In this document: one piece after another, positions 27,025-36,261 of the stretch
Layout: every line of letters starts with the position of its first letter
Position numbering within the stretch: the first letter of the stretch is position 1
Assembly (NCBI RefSeq): GCF_013366925.1
Contig: NZ_JAALDK010000001.1
Span: forward strand, 4,519,165-4,583,164
Length of the DNA: 64,000 nucleotides
Direction of reading: 5' to 3'
DNA from: Paraburkholderia youngii
GTDB taxonomy: Bacteria; Pseudomonadota; Gammaproteobacteria; Burkholderiales; Burkholderiaceae
Program-made: the position numbers and the translations under genes
Notes under the pieces: model-generated
Database searches by the model: none
What the model was told of the DNA's origin: nothing
The model's input: the letters and a program-made list of their open reading frames with translations, nothing else

Positions 27025-27046
27025 ATGCAGCCTCCTGGCTGCATAT
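27023..27046. promoter_or_regulatory. Perfect palindrome over promoter and start of the AHSA1-arsR unit
   Basis: Two perfect 10-base arms, ATATGCAGCC and GGCTGCATAT, enclose TCCT. On the minus strand it covers the end of the -10 box, the start site, the AGGAGG ribosome site (in its centre) and touches the ATG. It is ideally placed as the operator of the cotranscribed ArsR protein. Confidence 0.65.
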
Positions 27047-27071
27047 TAGAAACGCCGCGACCGATATGCAA
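27043..27071 (-). promoter_or_regulatory. Promoter of the AHSA1-arsR unit
   Basis: On the minus strand TTGCAT (27066-27071) and TAATAT (27043-27048) are 17 bases apart. Transcription would start near 27036, leaving a leader of about 12 bases that contains AGGAGG. Confidence 0.5.
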
Positions 27072-27103
27072 GCATTCGACTGCGCTTTTGTCAGCGCCGT
27101 GCC

Positions 27104-28471
27104 TCACTCCGTCGCATGCGCATGCATGACGCCGGTCTGCATCGACCACGCCATCCACGGCCGGCGCAGTGCGACGATCGCAAGGAACGCGCACGCCGAC
27201 AGCGTGCCGAACGTCGCGAAGCCCATCTGATAGCTGCCGGTGCTCTCCTTCGCGATGCCCATCACGACCGGCAGATAAAAGCCGCCGATGCCGCCCGCCG
27301 CGCCGACGATGCCCGACATCAAGCCGGTGCGGCCGGCCCAGCGATGCGGCACGAGCTGGAACGTCGCGCCATTGCCGAGGCCGAACGCGACGTACATGCA
27401 CAGCAGCAATGCGATGCCGCCCGCGAACGACGGCATCGCCGTCGCGAACAGGAAGTCGCAAATCGCGATGATCGCGAGCAGCACGGTCAGCGCGCGCACG
27501 CCCGACACGCGGTCGGCAATCAGGCCGCCGAGCGGACGCACCATCGCGCCGGTCGCGGCGAGCAGCGCCATGAACAGACCTGCGTCGATCTTCGACAGTT
27601 GATACAGGTTGGTCAGCAGCAGCGACACATACGAGGACATGCCGACGAAACCGCCGAACGTGATGCTATAGACGAGCATGATGACCCACGTATCGCGCTC
27701 GGCGAGCACCGAGCGGTAGCGTTGCGGCAGCACCGCGATCGCGAGCAGCGCGCCGACCACCGGCAACAGCAGCACGCCGGTCTTGCCCGCGCCGAACAGC
27801 CCCGCTTCGACGAGCAGCACGAGCACGATCAGGCCGGCGAGCGTCGTCGCGAAGCTGCCGAACGCGCGCAGCACGCTGCCGGTTTTGACGCCCGCGTCGT
27901 TGGCCCAGAAGTACAGCGTGATCGCGGCGATCGCCAGCAGCGGCAAGGCGCCGCCCGCGGCGAGTTGCCAACCATAGCGCGTCGCCAGTTGCGGGAACAG
28001 GAAGCCGTCGAGCACCGCGCCGATGTTGCCGGCCGCGGCCAGGCCCAACACGAGGCCCTGCACCTTCGGCGGATAGTTGCTGCCGGCCATCGGCAGCGCG
28101 ACCGCGAAGCTGGCGCCGCCGACGCCGAGGAACACGCCGAGCACCAGCAGCATTTCGTACGAGGGCATCGATTGCAGCAACGGCAGCACGATCGTCGGTA
28201 CCGCCGATAGCAACACGCCCATCAACGCGATGCGTTTGCCATGCGCGGACTGATACAGATTGCCGAGCGTCACGCGCAGAATCGCCGCGGACAACACCGG
28301 CACCGCGACCAGCAGACCCTGCTGCGCGGGCGTCATCGCGATGCTCTTGCTGATGAACGGCGCGAGCGGCCCATACAGCACCCAGACGGTGAAGCCCGTG
28401 TCGAAATACAGAAAGCAGGCGACCAGTGCGCGCCAATCGCCGCTTCGCAGGGAGTGCATCACGTTTTTCAT
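27104..28471 (-). CDS. NarK/NasA-type nitrate/nitrite transporter
   Basis: This 455-residue MFS protein of the nitrate/nitrite porter family has twelve hydrophobic segments and the family features FDTGFTVWVLYGPLAPFISK near the N-terminus, GVGGASFAVALPMAGSNYPP (nitrate signature) and AFGLGNGATFQLVPHRW. It imports nitrate across the inner membrane for the assimilatory reductase encoded upstream. A GAGGAT site precedes the start. It follows the nasA fusion gene by 170 bases on the same strand and is probably the last gene of the nir-nas operon. Confidence 0.9.
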   Translation of the reverse strand: MKNVMHSLRSGDWRALVACFLYFDTGFTVWVLYGPLAPFISKSIAMTPAQQGLLVAVPVLSAAILRVTLGNLYQSAHGKRIALMGVLLSAVPTIVLPLLQSMPSYEMLLVLGVFLGVGGASFAVALPMAGSNYPPKVQGLVLGLAAAGNIGAVLDGFLFPQLATRYGWQLAAGGALPLLAIAAITLYFWANDAGVKTGSVLRAFGSFATTLAGLIVLVLLVEAGLFGAGKTGVLLLPVVGALLAIAVLPQRYRSVLAERDTWVIMLVYSITFGGFVGMSSYVSLLLTNLYQLSKIDAGLFMALLAATGAMVRPLGGLIADRVSGVRALTVLLAIIAICDFLFATAMPSFAGGIALLLCMYVAFGLGNGATFQLVPHRWAGRTGLMSGIVGAAGGIGGFYLPVVMGIAKESTGSYQMGFATFGTLSACAFLAIVALRRPWMAWSMQTGVMHAHATE

Positions 28472-28602
28472 TAGAGATCCTCGGTAAATAAAATGCCTGG
28501 TAGTCCGGTTGCTGCGTTACTTGTGTTTTGCACCGGCATATCGCCCGGAGTTTTAACCGGGACTCAATATGCAAGCGTCATGCCATCATGCTGTGTGTTT
28601 TG

Positions 28603-28624
28603 AGGCCTTTTTTAAGGCCTTTTT
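28603..28624 (+). terminator. Inverted repeat with T-run between nasA and narK
   Basis: Arms AGGCCTT and AAGGCCT around TTTT are followed by TTTT in the plus direction, opposite to both flanking genes. It might stop antisense transcription; the hairpin could also slow readthrough between nasA and narK. Nothing else stands out in this 170-bp gap. Confidence 0.3.
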
Positions 28625-28641
28625 CGAAACGCGTCGGCGGC

Positions 28642-31600
28642 TCAATACACGTCGCGTGCATAGCGCTTTTCGCGCGTCAGACGGCTCACGTATTCGAGTG
28701 CTTTCTCTTCGCTCATGCAACCGTGCGTCGCGATGATGTCCTTCAGCGCCGCATCGACATCGCGTGCCATCCGGTTCGCGTCGCCGCATACATAGAAATG
28801 CGCACCGTCTTCGAGCCACGCCCACAGTTGCGCACCGTGTTCGCGCATGCGGTCCTGCACATAGATCTTGTCGGCCTGGTCGCGCGAGAACGCGACGTCG
28901 AGTCGGGTCAAGAGACCGCTCGCGCGCATCGCTTCGAGCTCGTCGCGATAGTAGAAATCGGTCGCGGCATGTTGTTCGCCGAAGAACAGCCAGTTGCGTC
29001 CGCGTTCGCCGCGTGCCTGCCGTTCGTGCAGAAAGCCGCGAAACGGTGCGATGCCGGTGCCGGGACCGACCATGATCATCGGCGTGTCCGACTGATGAGG
29101 AGGACGAAAGTGCGCGGACTTCTGCACGAACACGGGGACCTCGGTGTCGCTTGAGCGATCCGCGAGAAACGTCGACGACACACCCTTGCGGTGCCGCCGC
29201 CCATTGCTGTAACGCACCGCCGATACCGTCAGATGCACCTCGCCCGGATGCGCCTTCGGGCTCGATGCGATCGAATACAGGCGCGGCTGCAGGCGCTTCA
29301 GCATGCCGGTGAGTTCGGCGGCCGAGAGGCTCACCGGAAACTCGTGCAATACGTCGGCGAGCTGCTGCCCCCATAGCCATTGCTTCAGATCCGCCTTGCG
29401 TTCGGGCGCGAGCAGATCGCCCAGCGCGCCGTTGCGGCTGCGCGCGGCGACCAGCGCAAGCGCTTCGGCGCTCGGCCGCGCGATCTCGTAGTGTTTGGTG
29501 AGCGCATCGGCGAGGCGCATGTCGCCGATACCCGTGACGTGCACCGATGCTTCAGCGTGCAGACCGCTCAGCGTGATCAGTTCGTCGACGAGTTCGGGGC
29601 AGTTGCTCGGCCACACGCCGAGCGCATCACCCGCTTCGTATTCGAGGTTGGAATCGCCCGTTTGCAGCGACACGTAGCGCGTATCCTTCACGGCGCCCTG
29701 CCGGTTCAGTCGCAAATTGCCGACGATGCGCGACGCAGCCGGCCGCGCCTTGGTCGGCACCGCGCCCACCACCGCGTTGATCATGCCGCCCGGCGGCACC
29801 GCATGCAGCGCGGCATCCGCCTGCTTGATACAGACGATCACGCGTTCGAGCCATGCATCTGCGCTCGACTGATATTCGATGTCGCAATCGACGCGCTCGG
29901 TGAGACGCAGCGCGCCCTGCGCGGCGAGCCGTTCATCGAGCCGACGGCCGTGGCCGCAAAACTGATCGTAGTTGCGATCGCCGAGCGCGAGCACCGCGAA
30001 GCGCACGCCGTCGAGGCGCGGCGCCGTGGCGGCGTTCAGATGCGTCCAGAAGTCCTGCGCGTTGTCGGGCGCATCGCCGTCGCCGAACGTGCTGGTCATC
30101 AGCAACACGTACTGCGCCTTCGCGAGCGCCGCGAACGGATAGTCGGCCATGCACGCGGTGCGAATTTCGAAGCCCGATTCCATCAGACGCGTCGCGAAAC
30201 GCTCGGTCAGCGATTCGGTGTTGCCGGTTTGCGAGGCCCACAACAGCGTGACCTTCGGCCGGTTGCGCACGATACGCACGCCCGATTCGCGGGCCTCTTC
30301 CTGCGCGGCATTCGGCGGCAATGCGGTGGCTGAAACCCGGGCCGTCGTCGCGCTGCGGCTATACAGTCCGGCAAGCAGACCATCGACATAGAGCCGCTTC
30401 ACCGCATCGAACGGTGCGCTGTGCGGCAGCACCGGCACGTTGTCGAGGCCTTGCGCTTCGGACGAACGCAGGCCGCTGACGAACCCGGCCAGATACGCGC
30501 GCTCCGGATCGCTGAGCGCGGGCATCGGTACGGGCTCGGGCGGCAATTGCAGCAAAGTCGTGAGGGCTTCGATACGAGGCATGGGTTGATCCTTGGCGCT
30601 GGGCGCAAAAGCCGCTGCGTCGGCGGGAGTAGAGAGCGCGTCGTCGTTGCGTGTGTCCGCGATGCGATCGGCCGTCACCGGGCTCAGCGCGACCGCGCAG
30701 ACTTTCAGTTCGGGCTGCAATGAAATCGGATCGACCGCGTCGTTGGTCACCGCGTTGATGCAAAGCTCGTCGCCGAACACGTCGTTCCAGTGCATCGGCG
30801 CGAAGCACTGCCCCGCGCTCACCCGATCGGTGACGACGGCGGGCAGCACCGCGCGGCCGCGCCGTGAACGGATCTCAACCGCGTCTTTCGCGCGAATGCC
30901 GAGTTCGGCCGCATCGTGCGGATGAATCTCGACGAAGGGTCCCGGGTTCAGCTTGTTCAGCATCGCGACCTTGCCGGTCTTGGTCATCGTGTGCCATTGA
31001 TGCTGCACGCGGCCCGTGTTCAACACGATCGGAAACTCGCGATCGGGCAACTCGGCCGCGGGCTGATACGCGCGCGCGAAAAACTTCGCCCTGCCGCTCG
31101 CGGTCGGAAAAGCAATGCGCGGGCGGCTGCCATCTTCAGCCTCCCTAAGCGTTTGGCTCACGCCGTCATTCAGATAGCGAAGCGGATTGCGCTCGGACGA
31201 ATCCGCCGACGCGATCGGCCACTGCAGCGGTGCGTCCTTCAAGCGGCGATGACTCGCGCCGCGCAGATCGTAGCCGGTCGCCGGGTTCGCCGCGCGTGTG
31301 AGTTCGGCGAACACTTCGTCGGCGCTCGCATAGCTGAACGCATCGGCAAAGCCCATTTCACATGCGACGCGCGCGATGATCTGCCAGTCGGGCAACGCCG
31401 CGCCGGGCGGTTCGATGGCCTGCTGCATCAGCGTCAGATTGCGCTCCGAGTTGACCATCACGCCTTCGGCTTCGGCCCACAAAGCGCCGGGCAATAGCAC
31501 GTCGGCGTAGCGATTCGTTTCGGTGTCGAGGAACGCGTCCTGCGCGATCACGAGTTCGGCCGCGCGCAATCCGGCGATCGCGGTCTGCCGGTTGGCGACG

Positions 31601-32823
31601 GTCGCGACCGGATTCGTGCAGATGATCCAGCACGCCTTGATGTCGCCCGCGGCCATCCGCGCGAACAGGTCGATCGTGCCGTTGCCCGCATCCGCTTTGA
31701 GCGTGCCCGGTGCGATGCCCCACAGCGCCTCGATGAACGCGCGATCTTCAGCGACCAGCGCCGAACGCTGACCGGGCAAACCGGGGCCCATGTAGCCCAT
31801 TTCGCGGCCGCCCATCGCGTTCGGCTGGCCCGTCAGCGAGAACGGTCCACTGCCGCGCCGGCAGATACGGCCCGTCGCCAGATGCAGATTGCACAGCGCA
31901 TTGGTGTGCCACGTGCCGTGCGTGCTCTGGTTCAGGCCCATCGTCCAGCAGCTCATCCAGTCTTTGGCCGACGCGATCATCTGCGCGGCGCGGCGGATGT
32001 CGTCAGCGGCGAGGCCCGTGATGCGGGCGACGTTCTCCGGCGTGTACTCGGCCAGAAACGCGGGCATCGCGTCCCAGCCTTCGGTGTGTTCGGCGATAAA
32101 AGCCGCATCCGTTGCGCCGTTTTCGTGCAGCAGATGCAGCAGGCCGTTCAGCAACGCGAGGTCGGTGCCGGGTTCGATCTGCAGGAACAGATCGGCTTTC
32201 TCGGCGGTCGTGTTGCGGCGCGGATCGACGACGATCAGCTTTGCGCCCGCTTTCACGCGATCCATCATGCGCAGAAACAGGATCGGATGACAGTCGGCCA
32301 TATTCGCGCCGCTGACGAAAAACAGATCCGCGTGATCGAAGTCTTCATACGAGCCGGGCGGACCGTCCGCACCGAGCGACAGCTTGTAGCCGCTCGCCGC
32401 GCTCGCCATGCACAGGCGCGAATTCGCTTCGATATTGTTCGTGCCGATAAAGCCCTTCGCGAGCTTGTTGACCAGATACTGCGCTTCGAGCGACATCTGC
32501 CCCGACACGTAAAACGACACAGCATCGGGACCATGCTCGTCGATCACACGCCGCAGACGCGCCGCGGTGTCGCTCAACGCCTGGGCCATCGGCAGCGGCG
32601 CCGGGTCTTCATCGCGCGCATGACGCACGAACGCGCCTTCGAGACGCCCCGACTTGCGCAGCGCGACGTGAGCCGACTGCCCCTTGGTGCAGAGCCGGCC
32701 AAAGTTGGCCGGATGCTCCTTGTCGCCGGCGATCTTCACGACCTGGCCGTCCTCGACGTGCAGCACCATGCCGCAACCGACGCCGCAATAAGGACACACG
32801 CTCTTTACGCTGGTATCAGACAT
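28642..32823 (-). CDS. nasA: Assimilatory nitrate reductase fused to a CysJ-type flavoprotein reductase
   Basis: This 1393-residue protein joins a molybdenum nitrate reductase to its electron donor. Residues 1 to about 740 form the catalytic part, with a [4Fe-4S] site (Cys10, Cys13, Cys17, Cys45) and bis-MGD binding segments such as NIEANSRLCMASAA and QPNAMGGREMG. After a linker of about 100 residues comes a flavodoxin domain from about 850 (LLWASQTGNTESL), an FAD domain with LYSIASSPKAHPGEVHLTV, and an NADPH domain with GPGTGIAPFRGFLHERQA near 1246. Electrons pass from NADPH through FAD and FMN to Mo. It follows nirD by 49 bases. Database records would call it a nitrate reductase/sulfite reductase flavoprotein fusion. 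Confidence 0.92.
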   Translation of the reverse strand: MSDTSVKSVCPYCGVGCGMVLHVEDGQVVKIAGDKEHPANFGRLCTKGQSAHVALRKSGRLEGAFVRHARDEDPAPLPMAQALSDTAARLRRVIDEHGPDAVSFYVSGQMSLEAQYLVNKLAKGFIGTNNIEANSRLCMASAASGYKLSLGADGPPGSYEDFDHADLFFVSGANMADCHPILFLRMMDRVKAGAKLIVVDPRRNTTAEKADLFLQIEPGTDLALLNGLLHLLHENGATDAAFIAEHTEGWDAMPAFLAEYTPENVARITGLAADDIRRAAQMIASAKDWMSCWTMGLNQSTHGTWHTNALCNLHLATGRICRRGSGPFSLTGQPNAMGGREMGYMGPGLPGQRSALVAEDRAFIEALWGIAPGTLKADAGNGTIDLFARMAAGDIKACWIICTNPVATVANRQTAIAGLRAAELVIAQDAFLDTETNRYADVLLPGALWAEAEGVMVNSERNLTLMQQAIEPPGAALPDWQIIARVACEMGFADAFSYASADEVFAELTRAANPATGYDLRGASHRRLKDAPLQWPIASADSSERNPLRYLNDGVSQTLREAEDGSRPRIAFPTASGRAKFFARAYQPAAELPDREFPIVLNTGRVQHQWHTMTKTGKVAMLNKLNPGPFVEIHPHDAAELGIRAKDAVEIRSRRGRAVLPAVVTDRVSAGQCFAPMHWNDVFGDELCINAVTNDAVDPISLQPELKVCAVALSPVTADRIADTRNDDALSTPADAAAFAPSAKDQPMPRIEALTTLLQLPPEPVPMPALSDPERAYLAGFVSGLRSSEAQGLDNVPVLPHSAPFDAVKRLYVDGLLAGLYSRSATTARVSATALPPNAAQEEARESGVRIVRNRPKVTLLWASQTGNTESLTERFATRLMESGFEIRTACMADYPFAALAKAQYVLLMTSTFGDGDAPDNAQDFWTHLNAATAPRLDGVRFAVLALGDRNYDQFCGHGRRLDERLAAQGALRLTERVDCDIEYQSSADAWLERVIVCIKQADAALHAVPPGGMINAVVGAVPTKARPAASRIVGNLRLNRQGAVKDTRYVSLQTGDSNLEYEAGDALGVWPSNCPELVDELITLSGLHAEASVHVTGIGDMRLADALTKHYEIARPSAEALALVAARSRNGALGDLLAPERKADLKQWLWGQQLADVLHEFPVSLSAAELTGMLKRLQPRLYSIASSPKAHPGEVHLTVSAVRYSNGRRHRKGVSSTFLADRSSDTEVPVFVQKSAHFRPPHQSDTPMIMVGPGTGIAPFRGFLHERQARGERGRNWLFFGEQHAATDFYYRDELEAMRASGLLTRLDVAFSRDQADKIYVQDRMREHGAQLWAWLEDGAHFYVCGDANRMARDVDAALKDIIATHGCMSEEKALEYVSRLTREKRYARDVY

Positions 32824-32872
32824 GCGCGAATGATCTGGTTAGAACTCTGAACGATTAAGCGAGGCCGTTACC

Positions 32873-33238
32873 TCAAACCGCGACCCACACCTGGCCGTTT
32901 TCGACGCGCGTGGCAAACGCGCTGACCGAATACGACGGCGTTTCGAGGCATTCGCCGGTGCGCAGATCGAAGTGATGCTTGTAGATCGGCGACGCGACCA
33001 CGATGCGCTCGCCGAGGCTGCCGACGAGTCCGCGCGACAGCACCGCCGCGTGCGAACCCGGATCGAAGTTTTCGATCGCGTAGACCGTGGGCTCGGCGGG
33101 CGACTCCACTTCACCGCCTTCGACGTGAAACACGGCCACCTGCTCGCCGTTGACGAGCGCGCAAACGCCGGTGTTCGGCACGATGTCGTCGAGGGCGCAG
33201 ATCGCGGTCCAGGCGCGGGGCAAGCGTTCGTTCTTCAT
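32873..33238 (-). CDS. nirD: Nitrite reductase [NAD(P)H] small subunit
   Basis: This 121-residue protein has the Rieske-like fold of NirD. The Cys/His ligands of true Rieske proteins are absent (the loop reads SPIYKHHFDL), as is usual for NirD. It pairs with NirB in ammonia-forming nitrite reduction. It lies 39 bases after nirB and 49 before nasA in one operon. Confidence 0.92.
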   Translation of the reverse strand: MKNERLPRAWTAICALDDIVPNTGVCALVNGEQVAVFHVEGGEVESPAEPTVYAIENFDPGSHAAVLSRGLVGSLGERIVVASPIYKHHFDLRTGECLETPSYSVSAFATRVENGQVWVAV

Positions 33239-33277
33239 GACTGGGCTCCTTTTGAGTTAAGCGGGAATCGGTTGAGG

Positions 33278-35818
33278 TCAAACCGTCTCGACGACAATGG
33301 GAATCTCGATGCGCGGCGCCTGCCGCTCGGCGGGCGTGGCCGGCCGGATCTGTCCGCGCTCCTCGACGAACGCGACGTTGCTATCGGACTCGTCGCTGTT
33401 GACGAAATGGCGGAAGCGCTTGCGTGTTTCGGGATCGGTGACGGCCTTCTTCCATTCGCACTCGTACGTGTCGACCACGTGCTGCATCTCCACTTCGAGT
33501 TCGGTGGCAACGCCAAGGCGATCGTTGACGATCACGTCGATCAGATAGTCGAGACCGCCTTCGAGGTTGTCGCGCCACACGCTGGTACGTTGCAGCCGGT
33601 CAGCGGTGCGCACGTAGAACATCAGGAAGCGGTCGATGTAGCGCACCAGCGTGTCCTTATCGAGGTCCGCGGCGAGCAGTTCCGCGTGACGCGGCTTCAT
33701 GCCGCCGTTGCCGCACACGTACAGATTCCAGCCCTTCTCGGTGGCGATCACGCCGACATCCTTGCCCTGCGCTTCCGCGCATTCGCGGGTGCAGCCGGAC
33801 ACGCCGAACTTGATCTTGTGCGGCGTGCGCAGCCCCTTGTAGCGATTCTCGAGTTCGACCGCGAGGCCGACCGAATCGCCGACGCCATAGCGGCACCACG
33901 TCGAACCGACGCACGATTTCACGGTACGCAGCGATTTGCCATACGCGTGGCCCGATTCGAAGCCGGCTGCGATCAGCTCTTCCCAGATCGACGGCAATTG
34001 CTCGACCCGCGCGCCGAACAGATCGACCCGCTGACCGCCGGTGATCTTCGTGTAGAGGCCGTATTTCTTCGCGACCTGCGCGACCGCGATCAGGCCATCG
34101 GGCGTCACTTCGCCACCCGGCATGCGCGGCACGACAGAATAAGTGCCGTCGCGCTGGATGTTCGCGAGGTAGTAGTCGTTGGTGTCCTGTAGCGACGCGT
34201 GCTCCTTCTTCAGCACGAATTCGTTCCAGCACGACGCGAGAATGCTGGCGACCGCCGGCTTGCAGATGTCGCAGCCGAGTCCGCGGCCATGTTTCGCGAG
34301 CAGCGCGCCGAAACTGCGCAGCCCCTCGACGCGCACGAGGTGGTAAAGCTCCTGGCGCGAATACGGGAAGTGTTCGCAGACGTGGTTGTTCACCGCGAGG
34401 CCCTGCTTCTTCATCTCGGCCTTCATCACTTGCGTGACGAGCGGCACGCAGCCGCCGCACGAAGTGCCCGCGCCGGTCGCGCTCTTCAACGCGCCGATGT
34501 CGGTCGCGCCCGCGCAGACGGCCGCGCACAGCTCGCCCTTCGACACGTTGTTGCACGAGCAGATCTGCGCGGCCGCGGGCAGCGCCTCGACGCCGAGCGC
34601 GGGCTTCGCGCTGCCGTCCGCTTGCGGCAGGATCAGGAATTCGGGCGACGCGGGCAGCTCGATGCGATTCAGCATCATCTGCAGCAGCGTGCCGTATTCG
34701 CTCGCGTCGCCGACCATCACGCCGCCGAGCAGATACTTGCCGCAATCGGACACGACGAGCTTCTTGTAGATCTGCTTGCGCTCGTCGCTGAACTGGTACG
34801 TGCGGCTGCCCGGCGTATTGCCGTGCGCGTCGCCGATGCTGGCCACATCGACGCCCATCAGCTTCAGCTTGGTGCTCATGTCGGCACCCGCGAATTCGGC
34901 CGAGTCGCCCAGCAACTGCTTCGCGACCACGCGGGCCATGTCATAGCCGGGCGCGACGAGCCCGAACAACTGACCACCCCACAGCGCGCATTCGCCGATC
35001 GCGTAGATGTGCGGATCGCTGGTGCGGCACGCGTCGTCGATGACGATGCCGCCACGCGCGCCCAGTTCGAGGCCGCATGCGCGGGCCAGATCGTCGCGCG
35101 GACGGATGCCCGCGGAGAACACGATCATGTCGGTGTCGAGATGGCTGCCGTCGGCGAACTGCATGCGGTGCGTGCCCGCTTCGCCGTCGACGATCGCCGT
35201 CGTGTTCTTGTGCGTGTGCACGGTGACGCCCAGTTCTTCGATCCGGCTGCGCAATACGCGGCCGCCACCGTCGTCGACCTGGACCGCCATCAGGCGCGGC
35301 GCGAATTCGACCACATGCGTTTGCAGGCCCATATCGCGCAGCGCCTTCGCGCATTCGAGACCGAGCAGGCCGCCGCCGACCACCGTGCCCGTTTTCGAGC
35401 GAGCGCCGCATTCGCGCATCGCTTCGAGATCGTCGATCGTCCGGTAGACGAAGCAGTCGCCGCGCTCACGGCCCGGCACCGGCGGCACGAACGGATAGGA
35501 GCCGGTCGCGAACACGAGGCGGTCGTACGTCAGCGTTTCGCCGCTCGCGACCGTCACCGTGCGCGCGTCGCGATCGACCGCGACGGCCCGCGCGTTCAGC
35601 TTCAGTTGCACGCCGTGGCGCTCGAAAAAACCGGGCTCGACGAGCGACAGGTCATCGGCGGTCTTGCCCGAGAAGAACTCGGACAGATGCACGCGATCGT
35701 AGGCCGGTCGCGATTCTTCGCCCAGCACCGTGATGTCGAGATCGTGCGCGTCCTGAAGCGCCAGGCATTCGACCAGTTTGTGGCCGACCATCCCGTGACC
35801 GATAACGATGATTTTCAT
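33278..35818 (-). CDS. nirB: Nitrite reductase [NAD(P)H] large subunit
   Basis: This 846-residue cytosolic enzyme reduces nitrite to ammonium with NAD(P)H. In order it has an FAD/NAD domain (IIVIGHGMVGHKLVECLALQ at the N-terminus; ATGSYPFVPPVPG), a BFD-like [2Fe-2S] domain (CSCNNVSKGELCAAVCAG, then SCGGC), and a nitrite/sulfite reductase domain with the siroheme/[4Fe-4S] ligands in CVGSTWCRYG and VSGCTRECAEAQGKDVG. The start at 35818 is the family N-terminus; the in-frame extension to 36133 runs through the regulatory leader. It is the first gene of nirB-nirD-nasA-narK, driven by a sigma-54 promoter and a leader terminator. Confidence 0.95.
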   Translation of the reverse strand: MKIIVIGHGMVGHKLVECLALQDAHDLDITVLGEESRPAYDRVHLSEFFSGKTADDLSLVEPGFFERHGVQLKLNARAVAVDRDARTVTVASGETLTYDRLVFATGSYPFVPPVPGRERGDCFVYRTIDDLEAMRECGARSKTGTVVGGGLLGLECAKALRDMGLQTHVVEFAPRLMAVQVDDGGGRVLRSRIEELGVTVHTHKNTTAIVDGEAGTHRMQFADGSHLDTDMIVFSAGIRPRDDLARACGLELGARGGIVIDDACRTSDPHIYAIGECALWGGQLFGLVAPGYDMARVVAKQLLGDSAEFAGADMSTKLKLMGVDVASIGDAHGNTPGSRTYQFSDERKQIYKKLVVSDCGKYLLGGVMVGDASEYGTLLQMMLNRIELPASPEFLILPQADGSAKPALGVEALPAAAQICSCNNVSKGELCAAVCAGATDIGALKSATGAGTSCGGCVPLVTQVMKAEMKKQGLAVNNHVCEHFPYSRQELYHLVRVEGLRSFGALLAKHGRGLGCDICKPAVASILASCWNEFVLKKEHASLQDTNDYYLANIQRDGTYSVVPRMPGGEVTPDGLIAVAQVAKKYGLYTKITGGQRVDLFGARVEQLPSIWEELIAAGFESGHAYGKSLRTVKSCVGSTWCRYGVGDSVGLAVELENRYKGLRTPHKIKFGVSGCTRECAEAQGKDVGVIATEKGWNLYVCGNGGMKPRHAELLAADLDKDTLVRYIDRFLMFYVRTADRLQRTSVWRDNLEGGLDYLIDVIVNDRLGVATELEVEMQHVVDTYECEWKKAVTDPETRKRFRHFVNSDESDSNVAFVEERGQIRPATPAERQAPRIEIPIVVETV

Positions 35819-35865
35819 GAGTGCGCTGTCCTCTGGTGTCTGGCGAAAGCGATTGCGGAAATAAA

Positions 35866-35913
35866 AACGGCGTCCCGCGAATCCAGCCGAGGCTGAATCC
35901 GGGGGACGCCGTT
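35866..35913 (-). terminator. Attenuator terminator in the nirB leader
   Basis: On the minus strand the arms AACGGCGTCC and GGACGCCGTT form a 10-bp stem followed by TTTATTT, 48 bases before nirB. The 5' arm overlaps the small hairpin GGAC-AACGGC-GTCC (35904-35917), so the two structures exclude each other. This is the layout of nitrate-responsive nas leaders controlled by ANTAR antiterminators. Confidence 0.7.
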
Positions 35914-35977
35914 GTCCTGTTGGGGTGCTGCGGGGCGCTGCTTTCTGCTGCAAGCGCGACGAACCCACGTTGGTTCG
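35904..35977 (-). promoter_or_regulatory. ANTAR-type two-hairpin element in the nirB leader
   Basis: The first hairpin (35960-35977) is CGAACC, loop AACGTG, GGTTCG. The second (35904-35917) is GGAC, loop AACGGC, GTCC. Both loops are six bases with A at position 1 and G at position 4, the features recognised by ANTAR proteins such as NasR and NasT. The second hairpin uses the 5' arm of the terminator. Confidence 0.65.
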
Positions 35978-35991
35978 ATGGCAACGCTTCT

Positions 35992-36007
35992 TGCAAAGGC
36001 TGTGCCA
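35992..36007 (-). promoter_or_regulatory. Sigma-54 promoter of nirB-nirD-nasA-narK
   Basis: On the minus strand the sequence is TGGCACAGCCTTTGCA, a nearly perfect TGGCACG-N4-TTGCA with GG-N10-GC spacing. Transcription would begin near 35981, just before the first leader hairpin. Confidence 0.85.
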
Positions 36008-36107
36008 ATTTAGATCGATGCGCCGCAAAGCACGGTGTGGCGTGGGTTTACCGCAAATCGCGCGGCTCCGAAGCGCACCCCGAGCGCGACGCGTTTTGAT
36101 GCGGCAA

Positions 36108-36124
36108 GGCACAGGGATGGTGCG
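36108..36124. promoter_or_regulatory. NtrC-like enhancer site 1
   Basis: GGCACAGGGATGGTGCG has the NtrC dyad GCAC-N7-GTGC, with a perfect TGGTGC right half. It lies about 100 bases upstream of the nirB -24 element and about 110 bases from that of cobA. Confidence 0.6.
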
Positions 36125-36128
36125 ACGC

Positions 36129-36145
36129 AGCACTGTGGACGTGCG
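36129..36145. promoter_or_regulatory. NtrC-like enhancer site 2
   Basis: AGCACTGTGGACGTGCG again has GCAC-N7-GTGC. Its centre is 21 bases, two helical turns, from that of site 1, so paired dimers would sit on the same face of the DNA. A weaker half match follows at 36142-36158. Confidence 0.5.
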
Positions 36146-36235
36146 AAACCAAGGTGCACCCAGGTGCGATCGTGACGCTGTTTTCCGCGTGAATCGCAGC
36201 GTGTGGCAACGTCTTGCGTGCCGCTATTCGATCGA

Positions 36236-36251
36236 TGGCGTGGTCCTTGCA
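36236..36251 (+). promoter_or_regulatory. Sigma-54 promoter of cobA
   Basis: TGGCGTGGTCCTTGCA keeps TGGC and a perfect TTGCA with GG-N10-GC spacing. Transcription would begin near 36262, ten bases before the first leader hairpin, mirroring the nirB side. Confidence 0.65.
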
Positions 36252-36261
36252 TCGGTCCTCC

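Noticed and set aside
27064..28576. The 10-mer ATATGCAAGC at 27064-27073 and 28567-28576 as a shared operator
   Set aside because: Only two copies, no symmetry, and the first overlaps the -35 region of an unrelated unit; chance is sufficient.
36204..36217. TGGCAAC followed by TTGC upstream of cobA as a sigma-54 promoter
   Set aside because: The GG to GC spacing is nine, not ten, which normally abolishes sigma-54 use.
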